A program made the position numbers and the translations under genes. The notes beneath the pieces are model-generated. The model worked only from the letters and a program-made list of their open reading frames with translations. It was not told where the DNA came from and made no database searches. DNA of 64,000 nt from Caulobacter soli (lineage in GTDB: Bacteria; Pseudomonadota; Alphaproteobacteria; Caulobacterales; Caulobacteraceae): assembly GCF_011045195.1 (NCBI RefSeq), contig NZ_CP049199.1:5129501-5193500 (forward strand), written 5' to 3'. Of the stretch, positions 18,201 to 27,690 are shown one piece after another (the first letter of the stretch is position 1; every line of letters begins with the position of its first letter).

Positions 18201-18542
18201 GAACTTGCCGCCCGTCCACGGCGAGGCCAGGTCATAAGCCACCTCAATCCGCTCGGCCGAGAACACCGGGGCGTTCTGGGGACCCAGGCGGATGGCGCCG
18301 GCGAAACCGGTGGCGTCCAGGTCGTCCAGCTCGAGCGTCGCCTCGATCCCCTTGTCGTTCAGCCAGGCCAGGGCCAGCTCGCGGCTGATCTCGCGGCGGC
18401 CGGCATAGGCGGAAAAGCCGATGGCCACGAAGGCCAGGGCGGCCAGGCTCATCGCCTCCAGCCCGGCGTCGAGCAGCGCCGCGCGACGGGCGCGCGCTTG
18501 CGGGGCTTCGGGTTTCGTCTCTGGCGTGGGGGGCTCGGCCAT
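15261..18542 (-). CDS. ydbH: YdbH-family AsmA-like intermembrane lipid transport protein
   Basis: A 1093-residue protein with one N-terminal membrane helix (about residues 26-47), then a very long repetitive beta-strand periplasmic region. Its C-terminal part (GQVHRLKGQIVFDSLAPLTA, then DSVDAIVPIQ) matches the YdbH/dicarboxylate-transport-domain family. AsmA-like proteins of this length form hydrophobic grooves for phospholipid passage to the outer membrane. The ATG at 18542 (MAEPPTPE) is preferred to the one four codons upstream. The last residues are Pro/Ala/Ser-rich. The partner genes ynbE and ydbL follow, and this synteny strengthens the call. Confidence 0.88.
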   Translation of the reverse strand: MAEPPTPETKPEAPQARARRAALLDAGLEAMSLAALAFVAIGFSAYAGRREISRELALAWLNDKGIEATLELDDLDATGFAGAIRLGPQNAPVFSAERIEVAYDLASPWTGGKFALNTRAVRLVRPRINARLDANGLNFGSLQPLIDDVLKSPAEPTAPGPAILIEDARVLLRTPGGPARLTGDASLDDGQLLRFDGRLGAMRYATQDLSFETEGALIKARKRGDRLTLDVQLALKALSAGQLDLTEAQGSLQADLTYPDLKKLSMVGPAEARLAIKARGAEVEAASLGGLEANLNVAGLLSGDLKRGGLTGKTTLHARGERLTAQGLDSRDVVADLDLSNLALTYDPGGVRGSARTRLAANADRAVAGGAALSRTALEVQSSSLTLVSDKARTSVSGPLSVAAGSGRAAMGGVVLSSLAADAKGRFSAGTDGIALALDAHADADGAMTGLDAQRVTAALPNPDYAQAAARALSRFELSAPALKLGTTDGQTTLSLPRPLALTAAGGARVTLSAPGGPLLAARDGAAHGAAAVVLGGGELPDITLKAPNWRSDASGLASDVVVAGSLDVPPFIGVAGTLAGRAQLAGGGLTIRLNRCTPMTAKAIAMGEPPISDVTFALCPTAQPLVVAANGIWRASVLIQDGAALVNVAQARLEGVNASFVGGGRGFDVAQVKVTSGRVVEASTEGKRFETIGATGEVDLARGQWIGALDGKTLDGHPLGRVTIRHDVASGRGQADIDASKLVFAKGGLQPLGLTPLAAVARDAEGPAAFTGSFHWAGEVMTSEGRASTPGLDFKSPLGQVHRLKGQIVFDSLAPLTAPPGQVLTIDSVDAIVPIQAVQASFGLGAEALHLETTTFEASKGKITIEPFDVPLDGKGVMKGVVNIAGLDLGQLVAGSSLADKIKMEAIVDGRLPFEASAAGFRFVDGKVYATGPGRLSIAREALGQVDAGQGAVDPNDPLTVKKDVPVNAIQDFAYQAMENLHFETLEAGVSSTDQGRLGVLFHIKGEHDPKVAEKAKIGLMELLNGSAFQRRIPLPAKTPVDLTLDTSLNFDELLAAAQRAWADAQARAASSPSVASPTVPPPAPRSDAVQP

Positions 18543-18581
18543 CAGGGCGCACAATGCCGCAAGCTGCGGCGATTGTTAGGC

Positions 18582-19406
18582 CTATCTTTCGAAGCCGAGG
18601 ACGTCCTGCATGTCGTAGAGGCCCGGCGGCTTGTCCTTGACCCACAAGGCCGCGGCGACCGCCCCCCGCGCGAACAACCCCCGGTCGGTGGCCGAATGCG
18701 ACAGGGTCAGCACCTCCTCCTCGCCGGCGAAGATCACGCTGTGCTCGCCGATGATGCCGCCGCCGCGCACGACGGAAAAGCCGATCGCGCCTTCCTTGCG
18801 CGGACCGGTCACGCCGTCGCGGGCCCGGTCGGCCACCTGGCCCAGGCCCACGCCGCGCCCGTCGGCCGCCGCCTGGCCCAGCATCAGGGCGGTGCCGGAC
18901 GGGGCGTCGATCTTGCGCTTGTGATGGGCCTCGTGGACCTCGACGTCCCAGTCGGCGGCGGGCAGGGCGGCGGCGGCCTGCTTGACCAGGCCCATCAGCA
19001 TGTTGACGCCCAGCGAGTAGTTGCCCGACTTGACGATGGCGATCTTCTGGGCCGCCCGCGCGATCCGCGCCGTCTGTTCGGGGGTGAAGCCGGTCGAGCC
19101 GATGACCATGGCCGGCCCGGTCCGGGTCTCGCCGGCCAGGTCGGCGCAGACCTCGGCCAGGGCCGCCGAAGCCTCGGGAATCGTGAAGTCGATGACCACG
19201 TCGGCGTGGGCCAGGGCGGTGAAACGGTCGCTCAAACCCTCGCCCTCGGCGCCGGGGCGATCAAATCGTCCGACGACCGTCGCGTCGGTCCGACCGTCCA
19301 GCGTCTTGGCCAAGGCCTGGCCCATCCGGCCCAGGGCGCCCGCCAGAGCAATGGTAACGGTACCTTTGTTCGGATCGAGCGGCGCGGCTAAGTCGTTCTG
19401 GCTCAA
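18582..19406 (-). CDS. dapB: 4-hydroxy-tetrahydrodipicolinate reductase
   Basis: A 274-residue cytoplasmic enzyme of the lysine/diaminopimelate pathway; it reduces the DapA product with NAD(P)H. The nucleotide motif [11 protein letters not shown] lies near residue 22, the GSTGF loop is present, and the catalytic/substrate segment [13 protein letters not shown] is intact. Length is usual. It lies 39 bp upstream of ydbH on the same strand but belongs to another pathway; co-transcription is possible. The 266 bp to divergent maeB must hold both promoters, and I see no strong motif there. Confidence 0.97.
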   Translation of the reverse strand: MSQNDLAAPLDPNKGTVTIALAGALGRMGQALAKTLDGRTDATVVGRFDRPGAEGEGLSDRFTALAHADVVIDFTIPEASAALAEVCADLAGETRTGPAMVIGSTGFTPEQTARIARAAQKIAIVKSGNYSLGVNMLMGLVKQAAAALPAADWDVEVHEAHHKRKIDAPSGTALMLGQAAADGRGVGLGQVADRARDGVTGPRKEGAIGFSVVRGGGIIGEHSVIFAGEEEVLTLSHSATDRGLFARGAVAAALWVKDKPPGLYDMQDVLGFER

Positions 19407-19672
19407 GGCGATCTCCTGGGATGACGCGGCCGGTAGTCTCCCGACACGGCCCCTCAGGTCAAGGAGGCGATGGCCGACCGTGGGGGCGATATGACAACGT
19501 TGGACAAGAGCAATCCCAAGCAGAACAAGCGTTTGCGCGAAAAACTTTGGCCCTCGCGAGGTTGTGACGACCCCGCCCGGTCGCTACGGTGCCGCCCATA
19601 AGGGCGCGTCGCATCGTTCGGCGCCTCCATCGACGTGTGTTGCAGGCCCACGGGCCAATAGGGGAACGCGCC

Positions 19673-21961
19673 ATGAGCGACGCGGAAAAGAAGACCTTCA
19701 CGGACGAGGAAGCGCTGAACTTCCACCGCTATCCCACGCCCGGGAAGATCGGCGTCGTCGCCACCAAGCCGATGGCCACCCAGCGCGACCTGTCCCTGGC
19801 CTATTCCCCCGGCGTCGCCGTGCCCGTCCTGGCCATCGCCAAGGATCCGGACCTGGCCTACGAATACACCTCCAAGGGCAACTTGGTGGCGGTGATCTCC
19901 AACGGCACCGCGATCCTGGGCCTGGGCGACCTGGGCGCCCTGGCCTCCAAGCCGGTGATGGAGGGCAAGTCGGTGCTCTTCAAGCGCTTCGGCGACGTCG
20001 ACTCCATCGATATCGAGGTCACCTCCAAGGACGCCGACGAGATCATCACGGTGGTCAAGAACATCGGCGTCACGTTCGGCGGCATCAATCTGGAGGACAT
20101 CAAGAGCCCCGAGTGCTTCCGCATCGAGACCGAGCTGCAGGAGCTGCTCGACATCCCGGTGTTCCACGACGACCAGCATGGCACCGCTATCATCTGCGCC
20201 GCCGGCCTGATCAACGCCTGCCATATCACCGGCAAGAACATCCAGGACGTGAAGGTCGTGCTGAACGGCCCCGGCGCGGCCGGCATCGCCTCGCTGGAAC
20301 TGATCAAGGCCATGGGCGTGCGCCCCGAGAACGTCATCGCCGTCGACAGCAAGGGCGTGCTCTATCAAGGCCGCACCGAGGGCATGAACCAGTGGAAGAG
20401 CGCCCACGCGGTCGACACGCCGCTGCGCACCCTGGCCGAAGCCGTGGTCGGCGCCGACGTCCTGCTGGGCCTCTCGGCCAAGGGCGCCTTCACGCCCGAG
20501 ATGATCGCCAGCATGGCGCCCAATCCGGTCATCTTCGCCATGGCCAACCCCGACCCGGAGATCACCCCGGAAGAGGTCCACGCCATCCGCAGCGACGCGA
20601 TCATGGGCACCGGCCGCAGCGACTATCCCAACCAGGTCAACAACGTCCTGGGCTTCCCCTACATCTTCCGCGGCGCGCTGGACGTGCGGGCCCGCCGCGT
20701 GAACCACGAGATGAAGATCGCCTGCGCCAACGCCCTGGCCATGCTGGCCCGCGAGGACGTGCCCGACGAGGTTGCCGCCGCCTATCACGGCCGCCAGCTG
20801 AAGTTCGGCCCGCAGTACATCATCCCCTCGGCCTTCGACCCGCGCCTGATCTGGTACGTGCCGCCGTTCGTGGCCCAGGCCGCCATGGACACCGGCGTGG
20901 CCCGCAAGCCGATCGCCGACATGGACGCCTATCGCGCCAACCTGGCCCAGCGCCTGGATCCCACCGCCGGCTTCCTGCAGAAAATCAGCGGCGCCGTGCT
21001 GGCCAACCCCAAGACGATCGTGTTCGCGGAAGGCGAAGACCCCAGCGTCATCCGCGCCGCCTACGCCTTCCAGACCGGCGGCTACGGCAAGGCCATCCTC
21101 TGCGGCCGCGAGAACCTGGTGCAGGAGAACATGCGCGTCGTGGGCCTGGACCCGCAGACCGCGGGCCTGGAGATCCACAACGCCCGCCTCAGCGACCGCA
21201 ATCCCGACTATGTCGACGCCCTCTACATGCGCCTGCAGCGCCAGGGCTATCTGAAGCGCGACGTCCAGCGCCTGATCAACCAGGACCGCAACAGCTTCGC
21301 CGCCTCGATGGTCACCCTGGGCGAGGCCGACGGCATGGTCACCGGCGTCACCCGCAGCTTCGACCAAGCCCTGGAAGAGGTGCTGCGCGTCGTCGACCCG
21401 GCCCCCGGCGGCCGGATCATGGGCATGTCGGTCGTCCTCGCGAAGGGCCGCACCGTCTTCGTGGCCGACACCAACGTCACCGAGCTGCCCGACAGCGACG
21501 AGCTGGTCGAGATCGCCGTCGAGGCCGCCCGCGCCGTCAAGCGCCTGGGCTTCAAGCCGCGCGTCGCCTTCATGAGCTACTCCACCTTCGGCAACCCGAT
21601 GGGCGAGCGCTCCGACAAGGTGCGTGAGGCCGTGGCCATGCTCGACGAGATGGACGTCGACTTCGAATACGAGGGCGAAATGCCGCCCGAACTGGCGCTC
21701 GACCCGGAAAAGCGCGCCAACTACCCGTTCATGCGCCTGACCGACAGCGCCAACATCCTGATCATGCCGGCCATCCACTCGGCCTCGATCGCGACCAAGC
21801 TGGTGCAGAGCCTGGGCGGGGCGACGGTGATCGGGCCGGTGCTGCTGGGGCTGTCCAAGCCGGTCCAGATCGCGCCGTTGAGCGCGTCGGTGTCGAAGAT
21901 CCTGAACATGGCGATGATGGCGGCGTACGAGGGGTCGGGGGATTTGGCGGCGGCGGAGTAG
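19673..21961 (+). CDS. maeB: NADP-type malic enzyme with phosphotransacetylase-like C-terminal domain
   Basis: A 762-residue two-part protein. The malic enzyme N-terminal half has YSPGVAVPVLAI near residue 40, HDDQHGTAII near 165 and the NAD(P)-binding region after it. The phosphotransacetylase-like C-terminal half runs from about residue 440 (KTIVFAEGEDPSVIRAAY onward). It decarboxylates malate to pyruvate; in MaeB-type enzymes the C-terminal domain is regulatory and binds acetyl-CoA. The start at 19673 (MSDAEKK) matches the family; an upstream in-frame ATG would add 28 unrelated residues. It is monocistronic, followed by a hairpin at 22022. Confidence 0.95.
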   Translation: MSDAEKKTFTDEEALNFHRYPTPGKIGVVATKPMATQRDLSLAYSPGVAVPVLAIAKDPDLAYEYTSKGNLVAVISNGTAILGLGDLGALASKPVMEGKSVLFKRFGDVDSIDIEVTSKDADEIITVVKNIGVTFGGINLEDIKSPECFRIETELQELLDIPVFHDDQHGTAIICAAGLINACHITGKNIQDVKVVLNGPGAAGIASLELIKAMGVRPENVIAVDSKGVLYQGRTEGMNQWKSAHAVDTPLRTLAEAVVGADVLLGLSAKGAFTPEMIASMAPNPVIFAMANPDPEITPEEVHAIRSDAIMGTGRSDYPNQVNNVLGFPYIFRGALDVRARRVNHEMKIACANALAMLAREDVPDEVAAAYHGRQLKFGPQYIIPSAFDPRLIWYVPPFVAQAAMDTGVARKPIADMDAYRANLAQRLDPTAGFLQKISGAVLANPKTIVFAEGEDPSVIRAAYAFQTGGYGKAILCGRENLVQENMRVVGLDPQTAGLEIHNARLSDRNPDYVDALYMRLQRQGYLKRDVQRLINQDRNSFAASMVTLGEADGMVTGVTRSFDQALEEVLRVVDPAPGGRIMGMSVVLAKGRTVFVADTNVTELPDSDELVEIAVEAARAVKRLGFKPRVAFMSYSTFGNPMGERSDKVREAVAMLDEMDVDFEYEGEMPPELALDPEKRANYPFMRLTDSANILIMPAIHSASIATKLVQSLGGATVIGPVLLGLSKPVQIAPLSASVSKILNMAMMAAYEGSGDLAAAE

Positions 21962-22021
21962 GGGGTATCAACCCTCAAGATCGCGCAGCCACGCCCCCGA
22001 TACATGATGAACCGAGAAATG

Positions 22022-22056
22022 GCCGCGCGGATCCCACCCGCGCGGCATTGCTTGTT
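22022..22056 (+). terminator. Probable terminator after maeB
   Basis: The perfect 9-bp stem GCCGCGCGG/CCGCGCGGC (loop ATCCCAC) is followed by the moderately T-rich ATTGCTTGTT. Confidence 0.6.
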
Positions 22057-22105
22057 GATCCGAGAGCTCGACCGCCAGCGCCAGCCTTACTCTAGCTCGT
22101 TGAAC

Positions 22106-22201
22106 TTAAGAGCGCGGCCAGCGGCGCGTGTGGCGCACAACGTGCTCCAAACGGCCAAACCGGATCCGCAGGTAGTTGGTGACGTGCACGCGCGTGCCCA
22201 T
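22106..22201 (-). CDS. 31-residue basic small protein, unknown function
   Basis: The ATG at 22201 opens a 31-codon frame (MGTRVHVTNYLRIRFGRLEH, then VVRHTRRWPRS) with eight Arg and no Lys. It has a near-perfect ribosome-binding site (GTGGAGG, 7 bases before ATG). The mixture of basic and aromatic residues (pattern R-V-x-V-x-N-Y-L-R-x-R-F-G-R) looks like a real nucleic-acid- or membrane-binding peptide rather than random frame. The SD can pair with the upstream AACC-CC, so translation may be controlled. It overlaps no other gene. I do not recognise the family. Confidence 0.5.
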   Translation of the reverse strand: MGTRVHVTNYLRIRFGRLEHVVRHTRRWPRS

Positions 22202-22224
22202 ACCCAAACCTCCACGAAGTAGGG

Positions 22225-22346
22225 GGTTGAAAGGGGGAGCCGGAAGTGCAATCTGGGCGATGCTAGGGGTTGCCTATTAGATCGCGCTTCCGGCTCGGTT
22301 TGATTTCGCCACCTCAGGAAAGCCCGCCCTGCAAGGCGGGCTTTTC
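22225..22346 (+). ncRNA. Candidate structured small RNA
   Basis: A perfect 10-bp stem (GAGCCGGAAG at 22237-22246 with CTTCCGGCTC at 22287-22296) encloses a 40-base loop with further pairing (ATCT/AGAT, GGC/GCC). Twenty-two bases later there is a textbook terminator. No open frame of note is present. It has some tRNA-like shape but no T-loop. The direction is chosen from the terminator; the upstream promoter is not identified. It could also be a leader on the opposite strand for the 31-residue peptide. Confidence 0.4.
22319..22346 (+). terminator. Rho-independent terminator
   Basis: AAAGCCCGCC (22319-22328) pairs with GGCGGGCTTT (22335-22344), loop CTGCAA, ending in TTTT. It reads well on both strands. 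Confidence 0.85.
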
Positions 22347-22550
22347 CATTTCTGCTCCCCGTTCTCTCAGCCATGGGCTGAACTGGACGCCGGTTTCCGC
22401 GTCAGGGGTCAGGCTGTCTGCATCGCAACTCCGTTAAAGCTCTAGGATGGATACGGGACTTTGACGCGAGTCACAAGCCCCGCCTCACACCTTGTAGCAG
22501 GAAGAGTTCTGACGTGGTATCAAGATGCAACGCACCAAAGGGGAACAAAC

Positions 22551-23081
22551 GTGGACAAGGTCTATGAGGCGGCGGTTAGTCGCGTTGAAGAGCTTCACGC
22601 AGAGCTAAAAAGTCTCAATGATTTCATAGAGATGTACCGACGCACACGCCACATCCTGGGAATGGACTCCATAGAACATAAAGGGATCTTTATGTCCGAC
22701 GCCCGAGAGGTGCCAGGCGCTGAGCCCGCCTCAACCAATCTCCATCTTGGAGGTGAGCCGCCCCGAAAACGGGTCGTTGATAACCCCAAGCCAATGGACG
22801 TCGTATCTCAGGTTCTTCTGATACTCATCGAGCGGGAACACCCAATGTCTCGTCGCAAACTTCACGAAGCCCTCAAGGCCCGTGGAATGGTGGTGAATGG
22901 CGCAGATCCCGTCAAAACGCTCGGGACTATGCTTTGGCGATCTGGCCAAGACTTCCTCGTACAGCTCGAAGGGCGAGGATATTGGATTAAGGGCGAGCCG
23001 TATGCCCCAGCTGGATACGACCCAACTGCCAAACAGGAGAGCGCCAAGCCGCCGACTGGAGGTCTGCCGAACATTTTATAA
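22551..23081 (+). CDS. Coiled-coil plus winged-helix (HARE-HTH-like) protein, accessory
   Basis: A 176-residue protein. The N terminus (VDKVYEAAVSRVEELHAELK...) is predicted to be coiled coil. A Pro-rich, charged linker follows. The C-terminal part (MDVVSQVLLILIEREHPMSR, KLHEALKARGMVV, then TMLWRSGQDFLVQLEGRGYW) has the order of helices and strand wing seen in HARE-type winged-helix domains, which occur with restriction and chromatin proteins. The GTG at 22551 with GGGGA upstream is the best start; an ATG-less extension reaches 22461. G+C is clearly lower than in neighbours and codon choice differs, suggesting acquired DNA. Target unknown. Confidence 0.6.
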   Translation: MDKVYEAAVSRVEELHAELKSLNDFIEMYRRTRHILGMDSIEHKGIFMSDAREVPGAEPASTNLHLGGEPPRKRVVDNPKPMDVVSQVLLILIEREHPMSRRKLHEALKARGMVVNGADPVKTLGTMLWRSGQDFLVQLEGRGYWIKGEPYAPAGYDPTAKQESAKPPTGGLPNIL

Positions 23082-23113
23082 AGGCATCCGCCCCTCAGCG
23101 GATGACGCCACGT

Positions 23114-23252
23114 CCTGAAACCCTTGGTGGAATTGGAGCTCTGGGGTCTGACCGTGTCAAGGATCGCCTCCGGCGACCGCGTCGCGGGGGCTCGGAGAGC
23201 CCTCCTTGACACGGTCAGACCCCAGAGCAGGCTCGCCACCATGGATTTCAGG
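23114..23252. repeat. REPIN/MITE-like inverted-repeat element
   Basis: A perfect 26-bp inverted repeat (23138-23163 versus 23203-23228; core GGGGTCTGACCGTGTCAAGG) extends imperfectly outward to about 50 bp per arm (CTGAAAcCCtTGGTGG versus CTGAAAtCCaTGGTGG). The inner spacer is 39 bp. Size and shape match a REP doublet or MITE moved by a transposase elsewhere; no transposase gene lies in the window. Confidence 0.65.
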
Positions 23253-23310
23253 GCGCGGCCTGGCCGCCGGGGGGCGGCGCGGCTGGGCGTAGGGGGTGGA
23301 CGGCTGGCGG

Positions 23311-23483
23311 ACCCTCTCCCGGAGGGGAGAGGGAGGGGCCCGCGCTGAAAGCGTGGGAGGGTGAGGGGTGACGCCCTGTCCGATGTCTCACCGACGCCCT
23401 GCCGGCGCGCCGTCCGACGTTTTAACCCCTCACCCTCCCACCGCTGCGCGGCGGGCCCCGCCCTCTCCCTCTGGGAGAGGGGT
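23311..23483. repeat. Intergenic palindromic repeat (CCCTCTCCC type), copy 2
   Basis: The arms ACCCTCTCCCGGAGGGGAGA...GGGAGGGTGAGGGGT and ACCCCTCACCCTCCCA...CCCTCTCCCTCTGGGAGAGG are complementary, about 90 bp apart. It is related to the repeat at 4970-5133. Confidence 0.75.
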
Positions 23484-24184
23484 CAAGAGAGTCTATCCCC
23501 GACGGATGGAAACTGAAGCCCAGCGATTTCAACGCCCTGAACTTTCTCGATCCGATCTTGTCCTCACCCTCCCAAACCGCCCGTATCCTGTACCCACCTC
23601 GACGCAGGGAAAGGGCGCATGGCCAGCGACCGATGCGGCGGCGGGGGCGATCGAGCGGGAAGCTCTGTCGGCGGCGGCGTTCGCGTCTGTAGGAACGACG
23701 TCAAACCTTGCGTCTCTGGTGCCGGTCGGGCCTGGAATACAAGTACGACGTGACGTGAGGGTCGACTTGGCGGCAGGCGGGCGGATGACGCTCGCGGTCC
23801 GGGATCAGGCGCGTTGGCCTGACCCGCCCGTCGCAGGCTCCAAGGCGCGGCTCCAACAGGGCCTAGCGTCGCGGGCTTGCGCATAACGATGGCGTGGAGC
23901 GATCGGGCTTCGTCGAAACGGTATTCATTTTTCAAACTCCGGACGTCGTCCGGCGCTCCGCGACCCTTTCCATCCCATCGCAGCCCTCGGCGCGTGAGCG
24001 CGAAGCCGCGTCCGCTGACGGGGACACACGCATGCGTGTGTCCCCGACCCGCGCCGAAGCTGTGCGTCCACAGCCTCCCCCACGGGGAAGGCTTGTCCGC
24101 CCTTCGGAGATTGCCCCATCGACAGCCGGCGCGACCTGGGCAAGATGGGCGCAACGTCCGAACGAGTCCGAGCAAAGGAGCGCG
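23484..24184. other. Non-coding stretch upstream of the HWE kinase
   Basis: About 700 bp with no frame I would call a gene; the open frames here lack conserved-looking sequence and ribosome-binding sites. It holds the 26-base palindrome at 24020-24045 and must contain the kinase promoter, which I cannot place. Confidence 0.5.
24020..24045. repeat. Perfect 26-base palindrome
   Basis: The half-site GGGGACACACGCA is followed without spacer by its exact complement, centred on GCATGC. There is no T-run, so it is not a normal terminator. It could be an operator or one unit of a dispersed repeat. Confidence 0.6.
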
Positions 24185-25627
24185 ATGGCCGCGCGATCGT
24201 CGACCGACGCCGGGGAGCCGCCCGCCGCCGCGTCCCTGGGGGCGGCCTCGTCCCCCACCTCGCCCAGTCTGGTCATCGCGCTGAAGCACGCGCCGATGGG
24301 CATCGCCATCTTCGACGACCAGATGCGCTACCTGGCCGCCTCGCGGCAGTACCTGACCGACCAGGACATGCCGGCCGACACGCCCCTGCTGGGCCGCCGC
24401 CACTACGACGTCTTCCCCACCGTCCCCCAGGTCTGGCGCGACAAGCACGCCCAGGTGCTGGCGGAGGGGGTCGAGCTGCGCGAGGACGAGGGCGACCGCT
24501 ATGTCGACCGCAACGGCAAGGTCCACTGGGTGCGCTGGTCGATGGCGCCCTGGCGGACCGAGGACGGGCGGATCGGCGGGCTGGTGCTCTATACCGAGAT
24601 GGTCACCGCCGCGATCGAGGCCAAGCACCGGCTGCAGGCGGCCCAGGCCCGCTATTGCGCCGTGTTCGACCAGGCGGCGATGGGCGTGGCCCGGGTGGAC
24701 GGCCAGGGCCGGTTCCTGGAGGTCAACGACCGCTTCTGCGCCATCACCCGCCGCGATCGCGAGACCCTGCTGGCCTCGACCTTCATGGACATCGTCCGCA
24801 GCGAGGACGACCTGGCCACCGTGGTCACCCAGGGCCAGGCCCTGCTGTCGGGCGAGCTGGACACCTACGCGGTCGAGCGGCGGGTGGACGGCCGCGACGG
24901 CGAGGTCTGGGTGCATGTCACCGCCTCGCGGGTGGATCCCGGCGGCGAGGGGCGGCCCTATCTGGTGGTGATCATCTCCGACATCACCGCCCGCAAGCAG
25001 GTCGAGGCCGAGCAGCGCCATTACCAGGACCAGCTGCGCCTGCTGATCAACGAGCTGAACCACCGCGTGAAGAACACCCTGGCCACGGTGCAGTCGATGG
25101 CCAGCCAGACCCTGAAGACCGAGCCCGATCCGCTGGTGGCCTTCGAGAAGTTCGAGTCCCGCCTGATGGGCCTGTCGCAGGTGCACGACGTGCTGACCCG
25201 CGAGAGCTGGCACGGGGCGGGGCTGTGCGACGTGGCCGAACGGGCCCTGGCGCCGTTCACGCCGCCCGAGGGGGAAGGGCGGCTGACGATCGACGGCCCG
25301 CCGGTCTGGCTGGCGCCGGGCGGGGCCCTGACCATGGCGCTGATCTTCCACGAGCTGGCGACCAACGCCCTGAAATACGGGGCGCTGTCGAACGGGACGG
25401 GCAGGGTGGTGCTGAGCTGGACCTATGACGCCGCCTCCCGCGACCTGGCTCTGACCTGGACCGAAACCGGCGGCCCGCCGGTGATCCCGCCCGCCCGCCG
25501 CGGCTTCGGCTCGCGCCTGATCGAACGCAGCCTGCGCGGGGAGCTGAAGGGCGCGGCGACGATGGACTACCGGCCCGAGGGCCTGGTCTGCACGATGCGG
25601 GCGACGCTGTCAGATCCGGTGACCTAA
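24185..25627 (+). CDS. PAS-PAS-HWE sensor histidine kinase
   Basis: A 480-residue soluble kinase. Two PAS domains (about 20-130, starting [18 protein letters not shown], and about 150-270, starting [21 protein letters not shown] and ending with the PAC-type [18 protein letters not shown]) precede an HWE/HisKA-2 transmitter. The phospho-acceptor His is about residue 293 in LNHRVKNTL, and the ATPase N-box is [13 protein letters not shown]. No membrane helix and no receiver domain. The start is the ATG at 24185 with AGGAG; the open frame further up is repeat-rich. No response regulator is adjacent, so it is an orphan whose partner and ligand are unknown. Confidence 0.9.
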   Translation: MAARSSTDAGEPPAAASLGAASSPTSPSLVIALKHAPMGIAIFDDQMRYLAASRQYLTDQDMPADTPLLGRRHYDVFPTVPQVWRDKHAQVLAEGVELREDEGDRYVDRNGKVHWVRWSMAPWRTEDGRIGGLVLYTEMVTAAIEAKHRLQAAQARYCAVFDQAAMGVARVDGQGRFLEVNDRFCAITRRDRETLLASTFMDIVRSEDDLATVVTQGQALLSGELDTYAVERRVDGRDGEVWVHVTASRVDPGGEGRPYLVVIISDITARKQVEAEQRHYQDQLRLLINELNHRVKNTLATVQSMASQTLKTEPDPLVAFEKFESRLMGLSQVHDVLTRESWHGAGLCDVAERALAPFTPPEGEGRLTIDGPPVWLAPGGALTMALIFHELATNALKYGALSNGTGRVVLSWTYDAASRDLALTWTETGGPPVIPPARRGFGSRLIERSLRGELKGAATMDYRPEGLVCTMRATLSDPVT

Positions 25628-25630
25628 AGG

Positions 25631-25761
25631 CCCTCCCCCTGTGGGGGAGGCGGCCGAAGGCCGGTGGGGGGAGAGTTAGGATTGTCGACCCTGAATGCGG
25701 CGGTCGCCTCAATACTCCCCCCTCCGTCGGCTGCGCCGACACCTCCCCCACAGGGGGAGGA
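25631..25761. repeat. Intergenic palindromic repeat (GGGGGAGGCGGCCGAAGGCC type), copy 2
   Basis: It shares the same left arm (CCCCCTGTGGGGGAGGCGGC) and right arm (CCTCCCCCACAGGGGGAGG) as the copies at 14526 and 43608. It sits between the kinase gene and trpF. Confidence 0.8.
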
Positions 25762-25798
25762 CCTTGCGCTCCAGCGTCCGGGCACGTAACTCCCCACG

Positions 25799-26443
25799 AT
25801 GACCACCCAGGCCAAGATCTGCGGGCTCTCCACGCCCGAGACGCTCGCCGCCGCCGTGAACGGCGGCGCGGCCTTCGTCGGCTTCGTCTTCTTCGCCAAG
25901 AGCCCGCGCAACCTCGATCCCGAGGCCGCCGCCCGCCTGGCCGCGCCGCTGCGCAACGGCCCGGTCAAGACCGTGGCCGTCACCGTCGATCCCGACGACG
26001 CCCTGATCGACCGCCTGATGGCCACCCTCAAGCCCGACCTGATCCAGGTGCACGGCAAGGAGACCCCCAGCCGCGTCCGCGAGATCGCCCAGCGCTCGGG
26101 CGCCGGGATCATCAAGGCCTTCTCGGTCTCCGCGTCGTCCGACGTCGACCAGGCCAACGCCTTCGACGGCGTGGTCGAGCACCTGATGTTCGACGCCAGG
26201 CCCATCGAAGGCTCGGTGCTGCCGGGCGGCACCGGCGCGCGGTTCGACTGGAGCCTGCTGGAGGGCCGGCGCTTTTCCCGCCCGCATTTCCTGGCCGGCG
26301 GGCTGGATCCGTGGAACGTGGCCGAGGCGATCAAGGCCTCCGGCGCGCCCTTGATGGACGTTTCCTCTGGCGTCGAGCGGGGTCCCGGCCTAAAGGACCC
26401 GGCTCTGATCACGGCGTTTCTCGACGCCGTCAAACGCGCCTGA
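25799..26443 (+). CDS. trpF: Phosphoribosylanthranilate isomerase
   Basis: A 214-residue (beta/alpha)8 enzyme converting phosphoribosylanthranilate to CdRP in tryptophan synthesis. [12 protein letters not shown] carries the catalytic Cys; the general acid Asp lies in HLMFDAR near residue 140, and the phosphate-binding end is [15 protein letters not shown] followed by [14 protein letters not shown]. Length is normal. It is the first gene of trpF-trpB-trpA-accD-folC, the usual alphaproteobacterial order; trpB begins 26 bp later. Confidence 0.96.
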   Translation: MTTQAKICGLSTPETLAAAVNGGAAFVGFVFFAKSPRNLDPEAAARLAAPLRNGPVKTVAVTVDPDDALIDRLMATLKPDLIQVHGKETPSRVREIAQRSGAGIIKAFSVSASSDVDQANAFDGVVEHLMFDARPIEGSVLPGGTGARFDWSLLEGRRFSRPHFLAGGLDPWNVAEAIKASGAPLMDVSSGVERGPGLKDPALITAFLDAVKRA

Positions 26444-26469
26444 CCGCTGCCCGCCCTTTGGAAGTGCTC

Positions 26470-27690
<1,221 letters not shown>

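Noticed and set aside
22237..22296. tRNA-like fold
   Set aside because: The stem is good but there is no T-loop (GTTCRA) or D-arm, so it is listed as a possible sRNA, not a tRNA.
23484..24019. Minus-strand frame encoding a Pro/Arg-rich protein
   Set aside because: It is continuous with the antisense of the kinase gene and shows only low-complexity sequence.
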